Shown here in pieces: positions 42,746 through 50,874 of a stretch of 64,000 bases of DNA (positions within the stretch are counted from its first letter, which is position 1; each line of letters begins with the position of its first letter). The notes below the pieces were generated by a model. The model made no database searches and had not been told where the DNA came from. It worked only from the letters and a program-made list of their open reading frames with translations. Both the position numbers and the translations under genes were made by a program. Where the stretch lies: NCBI RefSeq assembly GCF_002159495.1, contig NZ_NFIT01000014.1:1-64000 (forward strand), written 5' to 3'. The stretch comes from Olsenella sp. An293. GTDB lineage: Bacteria; Actinomycetota; Coriobacteriia; Coriobacteriales; Atopobiaceae.

Positions 42746-45049
42746 CTACAGCATGTCGTAGGCGTCGATGTCCACTGCAATGTTAATACCCCGAAGCCGC
42801 CCGAGCGAGCCCACGCACGCGCCGAGAAGCGCGCCGGGGTCCGCGTCGACGGGCGCCTTGACCATGAGGTGGCGCCGCGTCTGGTCCTTCACCCGGGCCT
42901 TCACGCAGTCCGCGGGGCCCAGGACCTCCCAGCCGGGCGCCTCCCCCAGCCGCTCGCGCACGGCGCGGGCGAGCTCGTCGGTCGCGGCGCGGACGCCGCG
43001 CTCGGAGCGGCCCCAGACCACGACGTTGGAGAGGCGCGAGAAGGGCGGGTAGGAGGCCTCGGCGCGCTCGGCGAGCTCGGCGTCGAGGAAGACGGCGCGG
43101 TCGTGGGCGGCCACCGCCCGCATGGCGGGGTGCGTCGCCCAGTAGGTCTGCACGATGACCTCGCCCGGGCGCCCCCCGCGCCCAGCGCGCCCCGCCACCT
43201 GCTCGAGCAGGTCGTAGGTGCGCTCGGCGGCGCGGAAGTCCGGCAGCTTGAGCATGGTGTCGGCGTTGACGACGCCCACGAGCGTGACCTCGGGGAAGTC
43301 GAGCCCCTTGGCGATCATCTGCGTGCCCACGAGCACGGCGCACTCTGCGGCGTCGAAGCGCTCGAGCAGCCGCTGGTGGGCGCCCTTCTCTCGCGTGGTG
43401 TCCGCGTCCATGCGGATGATCTCGACGCCCTCGGGCAGAAGCATCGCGAGCTCGTCCTCGACGCGCTGGGTGCCCACGCCAAAGGCGGCGAGATAGCGGC
43501 TGCCGCAGCTGGGGCAGCTCGTGGAGGGGTCGGGGAAGGCGCGGACGGGCCAGGCGCGCCCGCAGGTGTGGCAGACGAGGGCGTGGGTTCGCTCGTGATA
43601 GGTGAGCGCCGTGGAGCAGTGCGGGCACTCGGGCACGCAGCCGCACTCGCGACACATGAGGAAGTTCGCGAAGCCGCGGCGGTTAAGCATGAGCACCGCC
43701 TTCTCGCGGCGCCGCGCCACGCCCCTGAGGGCCTCGGCGAGCGGGGCCGAGAAGATCGACCGCCCGCCCCCGCGGAACTGCTCGGCCATGTCGACGACCG
43801 TGACCCTGGGAAGCGCCGCCCCGGCGGGTCGCTCGGGCATCTCGACGCGCCTCCAGCGCGCGTCGCGAAAGACCCCCTCCCGGCAGCGCCGCAGGCTCTC
43901 GAGCGAGGGGGTGGCCGACCCCAGCACGAGCGCGCAGCCGCGCTCGGCCGCCATGCGCGCCGCGACCTCGCGGGCGTGGTAGCGCGGGGACTTGTCCTGC
44001 TTGTAGGAGCCCTCGTGCTCCTCGTCGATGATGATGAGGCCGGGGTCGGCGAGCGGGGCGAAGAGCGCCGAGCGCGCGCCCACGACCACGCGGGCGCGCC
44101 CGGCGCGCACGAGGTCCCACTGGTCGAAGCGCTCGCCGGCCGAGAGGCGCGAGTGGAGCACCGCCACGTCGTCGCCGAAGCGGCTGCGGAAGCGTCCCAC
44201 GGTCTGCGCCGTGAGCGAGATCTCCGGCACCAAGACCAGCGCTCCGCGGCCGGCGGCGAGGGCGCGCTCGATGGCGGCGAGGTAGACCTCGGTCTTGCCC
44301 GAGCCGGTGACGCCGTCCACGAGCACCACGTCGCCGCGGGCCGCCTCGCGGGCCTCGTCGATGGCGGAGAGGGCGGCGAGCTGCCCCGCGGTGAGGCGAT
44401 CGGGTCGGGGGGCCTGCGCCGAGGAGAGCGTGGTGCCCTCGCCGCCGCGCAGGACGCGCCGGGTCTCGACGGCGACGACGCCGCGCCGCGCGAGGGAGGA
44501 GACGGCGCTCGAGGCGCCCGGGATGGTGGCCGAGAGCTCCGAGACGCGCTGCGGCCCCTGCCGGAGCGCCTCGATCACGGCGCGCTGGCGCGACGCCGTG
44601 CGGGGCGGGACGTAGTCGTTGGCGGAGGGCGTCAGCGCCGCCCAGCGGGCGTCGACCGCGCCGGCGCGCTCGCAGACGAGCTCCCAGGGGGCGTCCTCGG
44701 AGGGGCGGGTGACGCGCACCTTCTGACCGGGCGCCAGAAACGGGCGCACCGCCTCGCAGAGCGGGCAGGCGTACTCCCCCGCCATCCAGGACGCGAGGCG
44801 CGCCGACGCCTCGTCGAAGGCCGGCGGCGCGAGGACCTGCTCGACGGGGAGCAGCCTGCCGGGGTCGACGCCCTCGGGCGCCTCCTCCGACACCCCCATC
44901 ACGTAGCCGACGGCCAGGCGATGCGAGAAGGACACGAGCACCGTGGCCCCGACGGCCACGTCCTGCGCGAGCGCCTCGGGCACGGCATAGGAGAAGGTCC
45001 CGTCGAGCGCGCGCGTGGGTATATCGAGCGCGATGCTCGCGTAGCGCAT
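42746..45049 (-). CDS. priA: Primosomal protein N' (replication restart helicase PriA)
   Basis: PriA recognises stalled forks and reloads the replisome. The 767-residue protein has an N-terminal 3'-DNA-binding domain, helicase motif I GVTGSGKTEV, DEEH box IIIDEEHEGSYKQ, GSATPS, zinc-binding CRECGCVPECPHC...CHTCGRAWP...CPSCG, and helicase motifs GTQMIAKGLDFPEV and QVAGRAGRGGRPGEV. The ATG at 45049 is the first that fits the family; the open frame upstream runs into the PP2C gene region and is not used. The ribosome-binding site is weak (GGGGG). The leader carries three tandem copies of a GGCGAGAAG repeat. It is first gene of priA-def-fmt-rsmB. Confidence 0.94.
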   Translation of the reverse strand: MRYASIALDIPTRALDGTFSYAVPEALAQDVAVGATVLVSFSHRLAVGYVMGVSEEAPEGVDPGRLLPVEQVLAPPAFDEASARLASWMAGEYACPLCEAVRPFLAPGQKVRVTRPSEDAPWELVCERAGAVDARWAALTPSANDYVPPRTASRQRAVIEALRQGPQRVSELSATIPGASSAVSSLARRGVVAVETRRVLRGGEGTTLSSAQAPRPDRLTAGQLAALSAIDEAREAARGDVVLVDGVTGSGKTEVYLAAIERALAAGRGALVLVPEISLTAQTVGRFRSRFGDDVAVLHSRLSAGERFDQWDLVRAGRARVVVGARSALFAPLADPGLIIIDEEHEGSYKQDKSPRYHAREVAARMAAERGCALVLGSATPSLESLRRCREGVFRDARWRRVEMPERPAGAALPRVTVVDMAEQFRGGGRSIFSAPLAEALRGVARRREKAVLMLNRRGFANFLMCRECGCVPECPHCSTALTYHERTHALVCHTCGRAWPVRAFPDPSTSCPSCGSRYLAAFGVGTQRVEDELAMLLPEGVEIIRMDADTTREKGAHQRLLERFDAAECAVLVGTQMIAKGLDFPEVTLVGVVNADTMLKLPDFRAAERTYDLLEQVAGRAGRGGRPGEVIVQTYWATHPAMRAVAAHDRAVFLDAELAERAEASYPPFSRLSNVVVWGRSERGVRAATDELARAVRERLGEAPGWEVLGPADCVKARVKDQTRRHLMVKAPVDADPGALLGACVGSLGRLRGINIAVDIDAYDML

Positions 45050-45059
45050 GGCAGCCCCC

Positions 45060-45127
45060 GTCCTTCTCGCCGTTCTTCTCGCCCGAACTTCTCGCCCGAA
45101 GTTGTCTTCGCTGGACCCTTGATTGTA
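45060..45127 (-). promoter_or_regulatory. priA leader: -10 box and three tandem GGCGAGAAG repeats
   Basis: On the minus strand TACAAT (45122-45127) is a near-consensus -10 with transcription expected near 45115. The short leader then contains three direct repeats of 12-13 bases: GGGCGAGAAGTTC (45085-45097), GGGCGAGAAGAAC (45072-45084) and GGCGAGAAGGAC (45060-45071). The last is the window-wide over-represented word. The region could be an operator array or a cluster of uptake-like sequences. Confidence 0.6.
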
Positions 45128-45141
45128 GCCGAGCGCCCCGC

Positions 45142-45162
45142 GCGCGGGCGCCGGGCCCGCGC
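45142..45162 (-). terminator. Short GC hairpin after PP2C-like gene
   Basis: Arms GCGCGGGC (45142-45149) and GCCCGCGC (45155-45162) with a 5-base loop begin 5 bases past the stop codon of the PP2C-like gene. There is no T run, so termination is probable but not certain. Confidence 0.45.
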
Positions 45163-45167
45163 CGCGC

Positions 45168-46016
45168 TCAGAGCCCGAGCCAGAACATGCTCGCGTCGTC
45201 GGAGCGCTTGAGGCGGGGGAAGCGCCGGTAGTCAGGGTCGTCTGCCTCGAGCTCGCGAAGGCGCGCGAGCACCGCGCGGGCGCGCCGCGGCGTGAGCGAG
45301 CCGAGCTCGGCGGCCGCGTCGGCGACGCCGAAGAGGTCGAAGGCGCGCCAGAGCCCGTCGGTGAGGCCCGCCACCGCGGACAGCTCGTCGCGCGGGAGCG
45401 AGAGGCGGCGCAGGTGCGCGAGGCCGTCGCCCGTGGGGTCGAGGCACCAGTAGCCGCCCTCGACGTTGCGCAGGAGCCGATTGGCGCGGATGACGTCGTC
45501 GACGAGCCGCCGTCGCTCGGGGCCCGAGAGCCGGCCCCACGGGTCGCGCTCGGACATGAGCGCCACGGCCCGGGCGTCGAGCGCCTCGAGCTCCTCGTCG
45601 GTCGAGACGAGCAGGCGCCCGTCGCGCGTGAGGGCGAGAAGCGGCGAGTCCCCGAGCCCGTAGAGCTCGACGGTCCCGGGGCCGGCCACGGCCAGGGCGA
45701 GCGTCGCGGAGGGGACGGCGAGCGGGTCCATGCCCGCCACGGGCCCTCCGAGCGCGCGCTCGAGCTCCGCACGGGCCGCGGCGACGGCGCCCTCGAGCGA
45801 CGCGCGACCGTCCGCGCCGGCGTCCAGGGCCTCGCAGACGCGCTCGCCCACCGCATGGGCGAGCCACTGCGCGTTGGTGGAAAAGCGGTCCTGGAAGAGC
45901 GGCTCGCCGGCGAGGCCCGACGCCCCGTCGATGACGACGCCGTAGCGCTCCGTGGCGCGCGCGAAGTCCTCGTTGGCGGCGTTGCCGCGGTCGCTCAGAA
46001 AGAAGAACCGGCCCAT
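45168..46016 (-). CDS. PP2C-like protein phosphatase domain protein
   Basis: This 282-residue protein resembles the PPM/PP2C metal-dependent Ser/Thr phosphatase fold: SDRGNAANEDFA near the start, VIDGASGL (about 27-34) with the metal Asp, LYGLGDSPLLALTRDGRLL in the middle, GLTDGLWRAFDLFG and a final SDDASMFWL resembling the DD(A/C)S motif. Some canonical residues differ (DGASG rather than DGMGG), so activity is uncertain. It starts 14 bases after the DUF6483 gene stop, so the two probably form a pair. Target kinase unknown; no Hanks-type kinase is in the window. Confidence 0.75.
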   Translation of the reverse strand: MGRFFFLSDRGNAANEDFARATERYGVVIDGASGLAGEPLFQDRFSTNAQWLAHAVGERVCEALDAGADGRASLEGAVAAARAELERALGGPVAGMDPLAVPSATLALAVAGPGTVELYGLGDSPLLALTRDGRLLVSTDEELEALDARAVALMSERDPWGRLSGPERRRLVDDVIRANRLLRNVEGGYWCLDPTGDGLAHLRRLSLPRDELSAVAGLTDGLWRAFDLFGVADAAAELGSLTPRRARAVLARLRELEADDPDYRRFPRLKRSDDASMFWLGL

Positions 46017-46030
46017 GGGGGCGGCCCGCG

Positions 46031-46423
46031 CTACGAGAAGAGCTCGGCGTCGAGGGCGGCGAGCTCGGCGGGGACGTCCGCGGGGTCGCAGCTAAACGAC
46101 TCCGCCACGGCGCGGGCCTGGATGCGGCGCAGGCCGGCGAGGTCCTCGTCGCCCTCGCGCTCATAGAGCCCGGACAGGCGCTCGAGGGCGTAGCACACGT
46201 AGCTCGCGACGGAGTCGCCCATGCCCGAGAGCAGCATCATCGTCACGAGCGAGTCGGGCGCGAGGGCGAGCGCCGTCGAGGCGTCGAGGTCGAGCAGCTC
46301 GCCGATCTGACGCTCGACGTCCGCGGCGCCCGTGACGTCGCCGGAGACGGCCCGCCGAAAGGCGTCGGACACCCCCTCAACGAACTGCCCCACGATCTCC
46401 AGGATGTAGTCCCGCTGCAGCAT
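46031..46423 (-). CDS. DUF6483-like small helical protein
   Basis: This 130-residue, mostly helical acidic protein starts MLQRDYILEIVGQFVEGV, resembling the N-terminus of the DUF6483 family. No catalytic motif is visible. The ATG at 46423 follows GAGAGGAGC at 7 bases, and a longer reading frame upstream has no initiation signal. It is followed closely by the PP2C-like gene. I recall the family by its N-terminal pattern only, so the name is tentative; function unknown. Confidence 0.65.
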   Translation of the reverse strand: MLQRDYILEIVGQFVEGVSDAFRRAVSGDVTGAADVERQIGELLDLDASTALALAPDSLVTMMLLSGMGDSVASYVCYALERLSGLYEREGDEDLAGLRRIQARAVAESFSCDPADVPAELAALDAELFS

Positions 46424-46470
46424 GTGCGCTCCTCTCGTCCGCGACCTCTCTAGCATAGTCCTGCGGCGGC

Positions 46471-46539
46471 GTGACAATTGGGACAGGTTGGATTGTCACG
46501 CCGAAAGCCTGTGACAATCCAACCTGTCCCAATTGTCAC
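46471..46539. repeat. Family E hairpin, very long perfect stem
   Basis: Perfect 29-bp arms (46471-46499 and 46511-46539) have an 11-base loop, and the pairing extends outward by about eight more bases. Each arm is itself an imperfect palindrome, GTGACAAT...ATTGTCAC. The same 29-nt unit with two base changes is in the hairpin at 15924-15952. It lies 15 bases past the stop of the MacB-like gene and probably terminates it. Confidence 0.85.
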
Positions 46540-46553
46540 GGCGCCGCAGCGCG

Positions 46554-49500
46554 CTACTCGCTGCGCAGGGCCTCGACGGGGTCGCGACGGCTGGCGGCGC
46601 TCGACGGGATGAGGCCGGCCACGAGCGTCAGCGCGACGGAGATGACCACCAGCACGGCCGCCGACGTCCACGGCAGGCTCATGATGTTCTCGACGTCAAA
46701 GTCCGCGAGCACCCACGCGTTCACGGGCACGGAGACCGCCACCACGATGACGATGGCAAAGACGCCCGAGATGAGCCCCTCGATGAAGGTCTCGGCGTTG
46801 AACACGCTCGCGACGTTGCCCTTCGAGGCGCCGATCGCGCGCAGGATGCCGATCTCCTTCTTGCGCTCGAGCACCGAGATGTAGGTGATGATGCCGATCA
46901 TGATCGAGCTCACCACGAGCGAGATGCTCACGAAGGCGATGAGCACGAGCGAGATCATGTTCACGATGTCGGTCACGCTGCCCATGATGACGCCCATGTA
47001 GTCGGTGTAGGTGATCACCGCGTCGTCGTTGCCCGCGGCGCGCTGCTCGTCGTTGTAGGCCTCGATGACGTCGAGCACGCGCTCCTTGGCCTCGAAGTCC
47101 TTGGGGTAGACCTCGATGGCGGCCGGGTCGTCCGGCGTGGCGTAGCCGAGCGTCTGGAGGTTGTTGTCATAGGTGAGCTGGCTCGCGTTGGCGTAGCTCT
47201 CCATGAGCGAGGCCAGGTCCTCGGCGTCCATGTTGAAGTGGATGGAGGACGCGAGCGTCTCGGCGTCCACGGTGAAGGCGTCCCTCAGGCTCGAGAGGCC
47301 ACCCGCCACCTGGCTCGCGTAGCTGCTCAGGACCTGCGAGATGGCCGACTGGAGCTGAGCGGAGATCGCCGAGCCGATCTGGGAGGACATGCTCTGGAGG
47401 AAGGACTGGAGGTAGGGCGCCAGCTCGCCCGACACGTAGTCGGACACGATCTTCTCCACGCGCTCGCGCACGGGCTGGCCCGCCACGGCGTCGATCTGGG
47501 CGAGGAGCGCCTGCGCCTCCTCGGTCTCGAGATACTGGCCAAGCAGGTCGACGACACTCTGAACGAAGGCAGGGTCGTTCGGGTCGAGGGCCCCCGCGTT
47601 CTCGCCCCACCACCGGACGAAGCCGCCCGTGAGCTCCCCGCCCAGGCGCGCGGCCTCCTCGAGCTGCTCGAGGGTGACCGGCGGGTCGGTCAGGGCCTCC
47701 TCGAGGATCGAGGAGAAGTCCGGCGAGGGGGCGCCGGCGACGAGCGACTCCACGTCGACCGAGCTCGCCACGCTCGAGAGGTCGACGGAGATGCCTGAGA
47801 GGTCGATGCCGGAGGGGTCGAAGGCTGCCGAGAGCCCGCTCGTGTCGAAGGAGAAGGCCGAGCGCAGGCGCTGCTCGTCCACCGTAAAGAGGCTCTCTAG
47901 GTCCACGCCCTTGCGGGCCTCCTCCTGGAGCGTGGAGAAGCTCTTGCCGGTGAAGACGTCGGTCTCGGGGTTGGCGAGCTGCTGCCGGACGATCTCGGAG
48001 CCCACCGCGCGCTCCATGAGGGCCTCGGTGAGGCCGTGAGTGTAGGCGATGCCAGCGGAGAGCGCCTTGGCGTCGGAGGACTCGTTGGGACGCACGACGC
48101 CCACCACGTGCAGGTCCAGACCGTTTTGCACCACCTCGACCATGAACTGCTCGTCCGAGGACATGTCCGTCCAGCCGCCGGTCTCGGCGTTGGCGCGGTA
48201 CTCGTCGGCGGGGCTGATCACCTTGAAGGAGAGGGCGAGGGCGTCGTCGTAGGTGAAGTCGACCTCCTCGTGCTCGATGTCGGTCTCCCCCGCCGTGCCG
48301 CTCATGGCCGTCGTCACCATCTGGGTGAGCTCGGCGGGGTCGAGCACGCCGATGCCGTAGAGCGTGTAGTCCGAGATGCGCCCGCTCTGCGTGAGCACGA
48401 GCACGCACTCGTCGGCCTGCGTTGCCCAGCGGCCGGCGACGACGTCGTACTGGGACTCGAGGAGCTCCTGGTCGTCGATCATCTCGTTGAAGACGGACAT
48501 GCCGCCGGTCGACATGCCGGCCATGGCCGTGCCGGAGGCGCCGCCGGTCATCGTCGACCCGAGCGCGTTGGGGTTGAGCTGGACCGGCCCGTCGGAGGTG
48601 TCCGCCTCGAAGACGAGCGGCGTGAGCCCGTAGTCGTACTGGATGGCGTTGACGTAGCCGTCCAGGTCGTCGGGGTTGGCCTCGAGGTAGGACTTGAGCC
48701 CGGAGAGGTCGTTGGAGCCCACGGAGGCGAACATGTCCGTGAGCATCATGAACTCGGGGATCTGGTCGGGGTCGTTATCGCCGGCGCTCTCCGCGTCCGA
48801 GCCGCCGTCTGCGGTGAGCATGCCGGAGAGGTCCATGCTCTGCTTGGAGATGGAGAGCGGGTAGCTCGAGAGGGTGTCCTCCTCGACCTTGGCGATGTAG
48901 CCGTTCACGCCGTTTGCGAGGGCGAGGATCGCCGCGATGCCGATGATACCGATCGAGCCCGCGAAGGCCGTCATGATGGTGCGGCCCTTCTTGGTCATGA
49001 GGTTGTTGAACGAGAGCCCGAGCGCCGTGAGGAAGCTCATAGAGGTGCGGCGCGCCCGCTTGGCCTCGCGGCGCGGGACCGCGTCGGGGTCGAGCGGGTC
49101 GGAGTCCGCGGTGATGCGGCCGTCGCGCAGCTCTACGATACGGGTGGCGTACTGGCGCGCGAGCTCGGGGTTGTGCGTGACCATGACGACGAGCCGGTCC
49201 TGGGCGACCTCTTTGAGGAGGTCCATGACCTGGACCGAGGTGGCGGAGTCGAGGGCGCCCGTGGGCTCGTCGGCGAGCAGGATCTCCGGGTCGTTGATCA
49301 GGGCGCGCGCGATGGCGACGCGCTGCATCTGGCCGCCGGAGAGCTGACTCGGGCGCTTGTTCACATGGTCGGCGAGGCCCACGCGCGCGAGGGCGTCCAG
49401 GGCCCGGCGACGGCGCTCGGCGCGGCCCACGCCCGAGAGCGTGAGCGCGAGCTCCACGTTGGCGAGGATCGTCTGGTGCGGGATGAGGTTGTAGCTCTGG

Positions 49501-49766
49501 AACACGAAGCCGATGCGGTTGTTGCGGTAGGTGTCCCAGTCCCGGTCGCGGTACTCGCGGGTGGAGATGCCGTCGATGACGAGGTCGCCGTCGTCAAAGT
49601 GATCGAGGCCGCCCACGATGTTGAGCATCGTGGTCTTGCCGGAGCCCGAGGGGCCGAGCACGGCCACGAACTCGTTGTCGCGGAAGGCGACGGAGACGTG
49701 GTCGAGCGCAACCTGGGTGAACGAGTCCGTCACGTAGCGCTTGCAGATGTCCTTGAGCTCGAGCAC
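46554..49766 (-). CDS. MacB-like ABC protein: ATPase fused to permease with huge ectodomain
   Basis: This 1070-residue single-chain transporter starts with an ATPase domain (about 1-225: GPSGSGKTT, LSGGQMQR, LLADEPTGALD, VTHN). One membrane helix follows near 275-300, then an extracytoplasmic part of about 620 residues, and three C-terminal helices (about 925-1060) containing the FtsX motif YISVLERKKEIGILRAIGASKGNV. MacB has the same topology but an ectodomain only about one third as long. The ectodomain has many DLSGI/SSVAS-type repeats near 640-690. The GTG at 49766 has GGAGGA just upstream. It may use mechanotransmission to handle a peptide or lipoprotein; substrate unknown. Confidence 0.88.
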   Translation of the reverse strand: MLELKDICKRYVTDSFTQVALDHVSVAFRDNEFVAVLGPSGSGKTTMLNIVGGLDHFDDGDLVIDGISTREYRDRDWDTYRNNRIGFVFQSYNLIPHQTILANVELALTLSGVGRAERRRRALDALARVGLADHVNKRPSQLSGGQMQRVAIARALINDPEILLADEPTGALDSATSVQVMDLLKEVAQDRLVVMVTHNPELARQYATRIVELRDGRITADSDPLDPDAVPRREAKRARRTSMSFLTALGLSFNNLMTKKGRTIMTAFAGSIGIIGIAAILALANGVNGYIAKVEEDTLSSYPLSISKQSMDLSGMLTADGGSDAESAGDNDPDQIPEFMMLTDMFASVGSNDLSGLKSYLEANPDDLDGYVNAIQYDYGLTPLVFEADTSDGPVQLNPNALGSTMTGGASGTAMAGMSTGGMSVFNEMIDDQELLESQYDVVAGRWATQADECVLVLTQSGRISDYTLYGIGVLDPAELTQMVTTAMSGTAGETDIEHEEVDFTYDDALALSFKVISPADEYRANAETGGWTDMSSDEQFMVEVVQNGLDLHVVGVVRPNESSDAKALSAGIAYTHGLTEALMERAVGSEIVRQQLANPETDVFTGKSFSTLQEEARKGVDLESLFTVDEQRLRSAFSFDTSGLSAAFDPSGIDLSGISVDLSSVASSVDVESLVAGAPSPDFSSILEEALTDPPVTLEQLEEAARLGGELTGGFVRWWGENAGALDPNDPAFVQSVVDLLGQYLETEEAQALLAQIDAVAGQPVRERVEKIVSDYVSGELAPYLQSFLQSMSSQIGSAISAQLQSAISQVLSSYASQVAGGLSSLRDAFTVDAETLASSIHFNMDAEDLASLMESYANASQLTYDNNLQTLGYATPDDPAAIEVYPKDFEAKERVLDVIEAYNDEQRAAGNDDAVITYTDYMGVIMGSVTDIVNMISLVLIAFVSISLVVSSIMIGIITYISVLERKKEIGILRAIGASKGNVASVFNAETFIEGLISGVFAIVIVVAVSVPVNAWVLADFDVENIMSLPWTSAAVLVVISVALTLVAGLIPSSAASRRDPVEALRSE

Positions 49767-50175
49767 GGGTCCTCCAGACGGCCATAAACCATCACATGGT
49801 ACCCAAACGGGCCCCGGGGTAGTCCCAAACGGCCTAAACTGCCTCGCCGAGGACGCACGGCGCGCGCAGGCCATGCAAAATCCGCGTTCGATCCATTTTG
49901 TCGGCGACGCTCCGACAAAACCTCGCTTCGATCCATGCGATTTGGGCGTCCTTAAGCCGACTCGAGGCCGGTCCATAATATGGTCCGTTAATTTCATACA
50001 GTTTATTGATCATTGGCTGGCCATCGGGCCCAGAAAACCATGGATCGAAGCGAGATTTTGTCGAGCCGGTCGCTCCAATATGGACTGAACGTCAAAAGTG
50101 CACCCCACCCCCTCGCGCGGCGCGATCGTCGGGCCCGACGGGGCCCGATTCCGGAGGGCGCGCTACAATGCCCGC
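49767..50175. other. 409-base AT-richer gap with nested inverted repeats
   Basis: A 25-base sequence at 49913-49937 (starts CGACAAAACCTCGCTTCG) and its reverse complement at 50039-50063 match at 24 of 25 bases across about 100 bases of unusually AT-rich DNA. TTTTGTCGG/CCGACAAAA (49897-49905 and 49912-49920) makes a small hairpin inside, and TTCGATCCATTTTGTCGG (49888-49905) partly repeats the same word. The genes on either side diverge, so promoters must lie here. I see no protein-coding frame or tRNA. Confidence 0.65.
50164..50169 (+). promoter_or_regulatory. -10 box of the YgjP-like gene, possibly leaderless
   Basis: TACAAT ends 6 bases before the start codon at 50176, so transcription should begin at or next to the ATG. 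No Shine-Dalgarno lies at the proper distance; GGAGGG at 50152 is too far and precedes the promoter. No good -35 is present. Confidence 0.5.
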
Positions 50176-50796
50176 ATGAACGCCGGGAGGACATACACGC
50201 TTCAGGCGGGCAGCATCCCCGTCGAGGTGGAGCGCAAGCGCGTGCGACGACTCAACCTGCGGGTGCGCGCGGACGGGTCGGCGCATCTGAGCGTCCCCTG
50301 GCGCTGCCCGCTCGCGGAGGCGCAGCGCTTCCTCGACGAGCACGAGACGTGGCTGCGCGAGCACGTCGCGCGCCGGACGGAGCGCGACGCGGAGCCGTGC
50401 GACGGGCTGATCCCGCTCTGGGGCGAGCTCGCGGCGCTTCCCACAGGCTCCTCCCCCGACGAGCTCTACCGCGCCGAGCTTGCGGCACGGCTGCCCGAGG
50501 TCGCGGCGCGCATGGAGGCGGCGCTCGACGTTCGGGCGAGCGGCTGGCAGCTTCGCGACATGAAGACGCGCTGGGGGTCGTGCACGCCGCGCACCGGGCG
50601 CATCCGCGTCAACGTGCGGCTTGCCGCCTTCCCGCCGACCTGCCTCGACTACGTCGTGGCCCACGAGCTCACGCACCTCCTGGAGCCGAGCCACGACGCA
50701 CGGTTCCACGAGCTCCTCTCCCGCGCGTACCCCGACGAGGCGGCCGCGCGCGCCATCCTGCGCCGCCCCGCCCGAGAGGCGTGTCGCGTCGCATGA
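50176..50796 (+). CDS. YgjP-like (M48/DUF45, SprT-type) metallopeptidase domain protein
   Basis: This 206-residue protein has the pattern of the DUF45/YgjP family. The N-terminal beta region IPVEVERKRVRRLNLRVRADGSAHLSVP is followed by MKTRWGSCTPRTGRIRVNVRLA and the zinc motif VVAHELTHLLEPSHDARF (about 155-172, HExxH). Family members are putative cytoplasmic zinc proteases. The start was set at the ATG 50176 because conserved sequence begins there and a -10 box lies immediately upstream. It has no operon partner; the response-regulator gene follows after 78 bases with its own operator and promoter. Confidence 0.88.
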   Translation: MNAGRTYTLQAGSIPVEVERKRVRRLNLRVRADGSAHLSVPWRCPLAEAQRFLDEHETWLREHVARRTERDAEPCDGLIPLWGELAALPTGSSPDELYRAELAARLPEVAARMEAALDVRASGWQLRDMKTRWGSCTPRTGRIRVNVRLAAFPPTCLDYVVAHELTHLLEPSHDARFHELLSRAYPDEAAARAILRRPAREACRVA

Positions 50797-50806
50797 GGGC
50801 GCCCGT

Positions 50807-50851
50807 GTGACGAAAGCGTCACGGGACCGCACCCGTCTTGGCCCCTATACT
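50807..50851 (+). promoter_or_regulatory. Operator GTGACGA-N4-GTCAC and promoter of response-regulator gene
   Basis: GTGACGAAAGCGTCAC (50807-50822) lies just upstream of a poor -35 region and a strong TATACT -10 (50846-50851). The same 16-base pattern occurs at 52846-52861 upstream of the ABC operon and at 63983-63998. The layout is typical of activation by an OmpR-type regulator, here probably the one encoded directly downstream. Confidence 0.65.
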
Positions 50852-50874
50852 CAAGGCACGACGAAGGGAGGACC

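Noticed and set aside
49881-49905. tRNA-like T-loop word GTTCGATCC
   Set aside because: No acceptor stem, D-loop or CCA-like arrangement can be built around it. The word belongs to the inverted-repeat set in that gap.
49767-49997. N-terminal extension of the MacB-like protein
   Set aside because: Sequence before VLELKDICKRY is unrelated to ABC ATPases and lies in the inverted-repeat gap; the GTG at 49766 has GGAGGA next to it.
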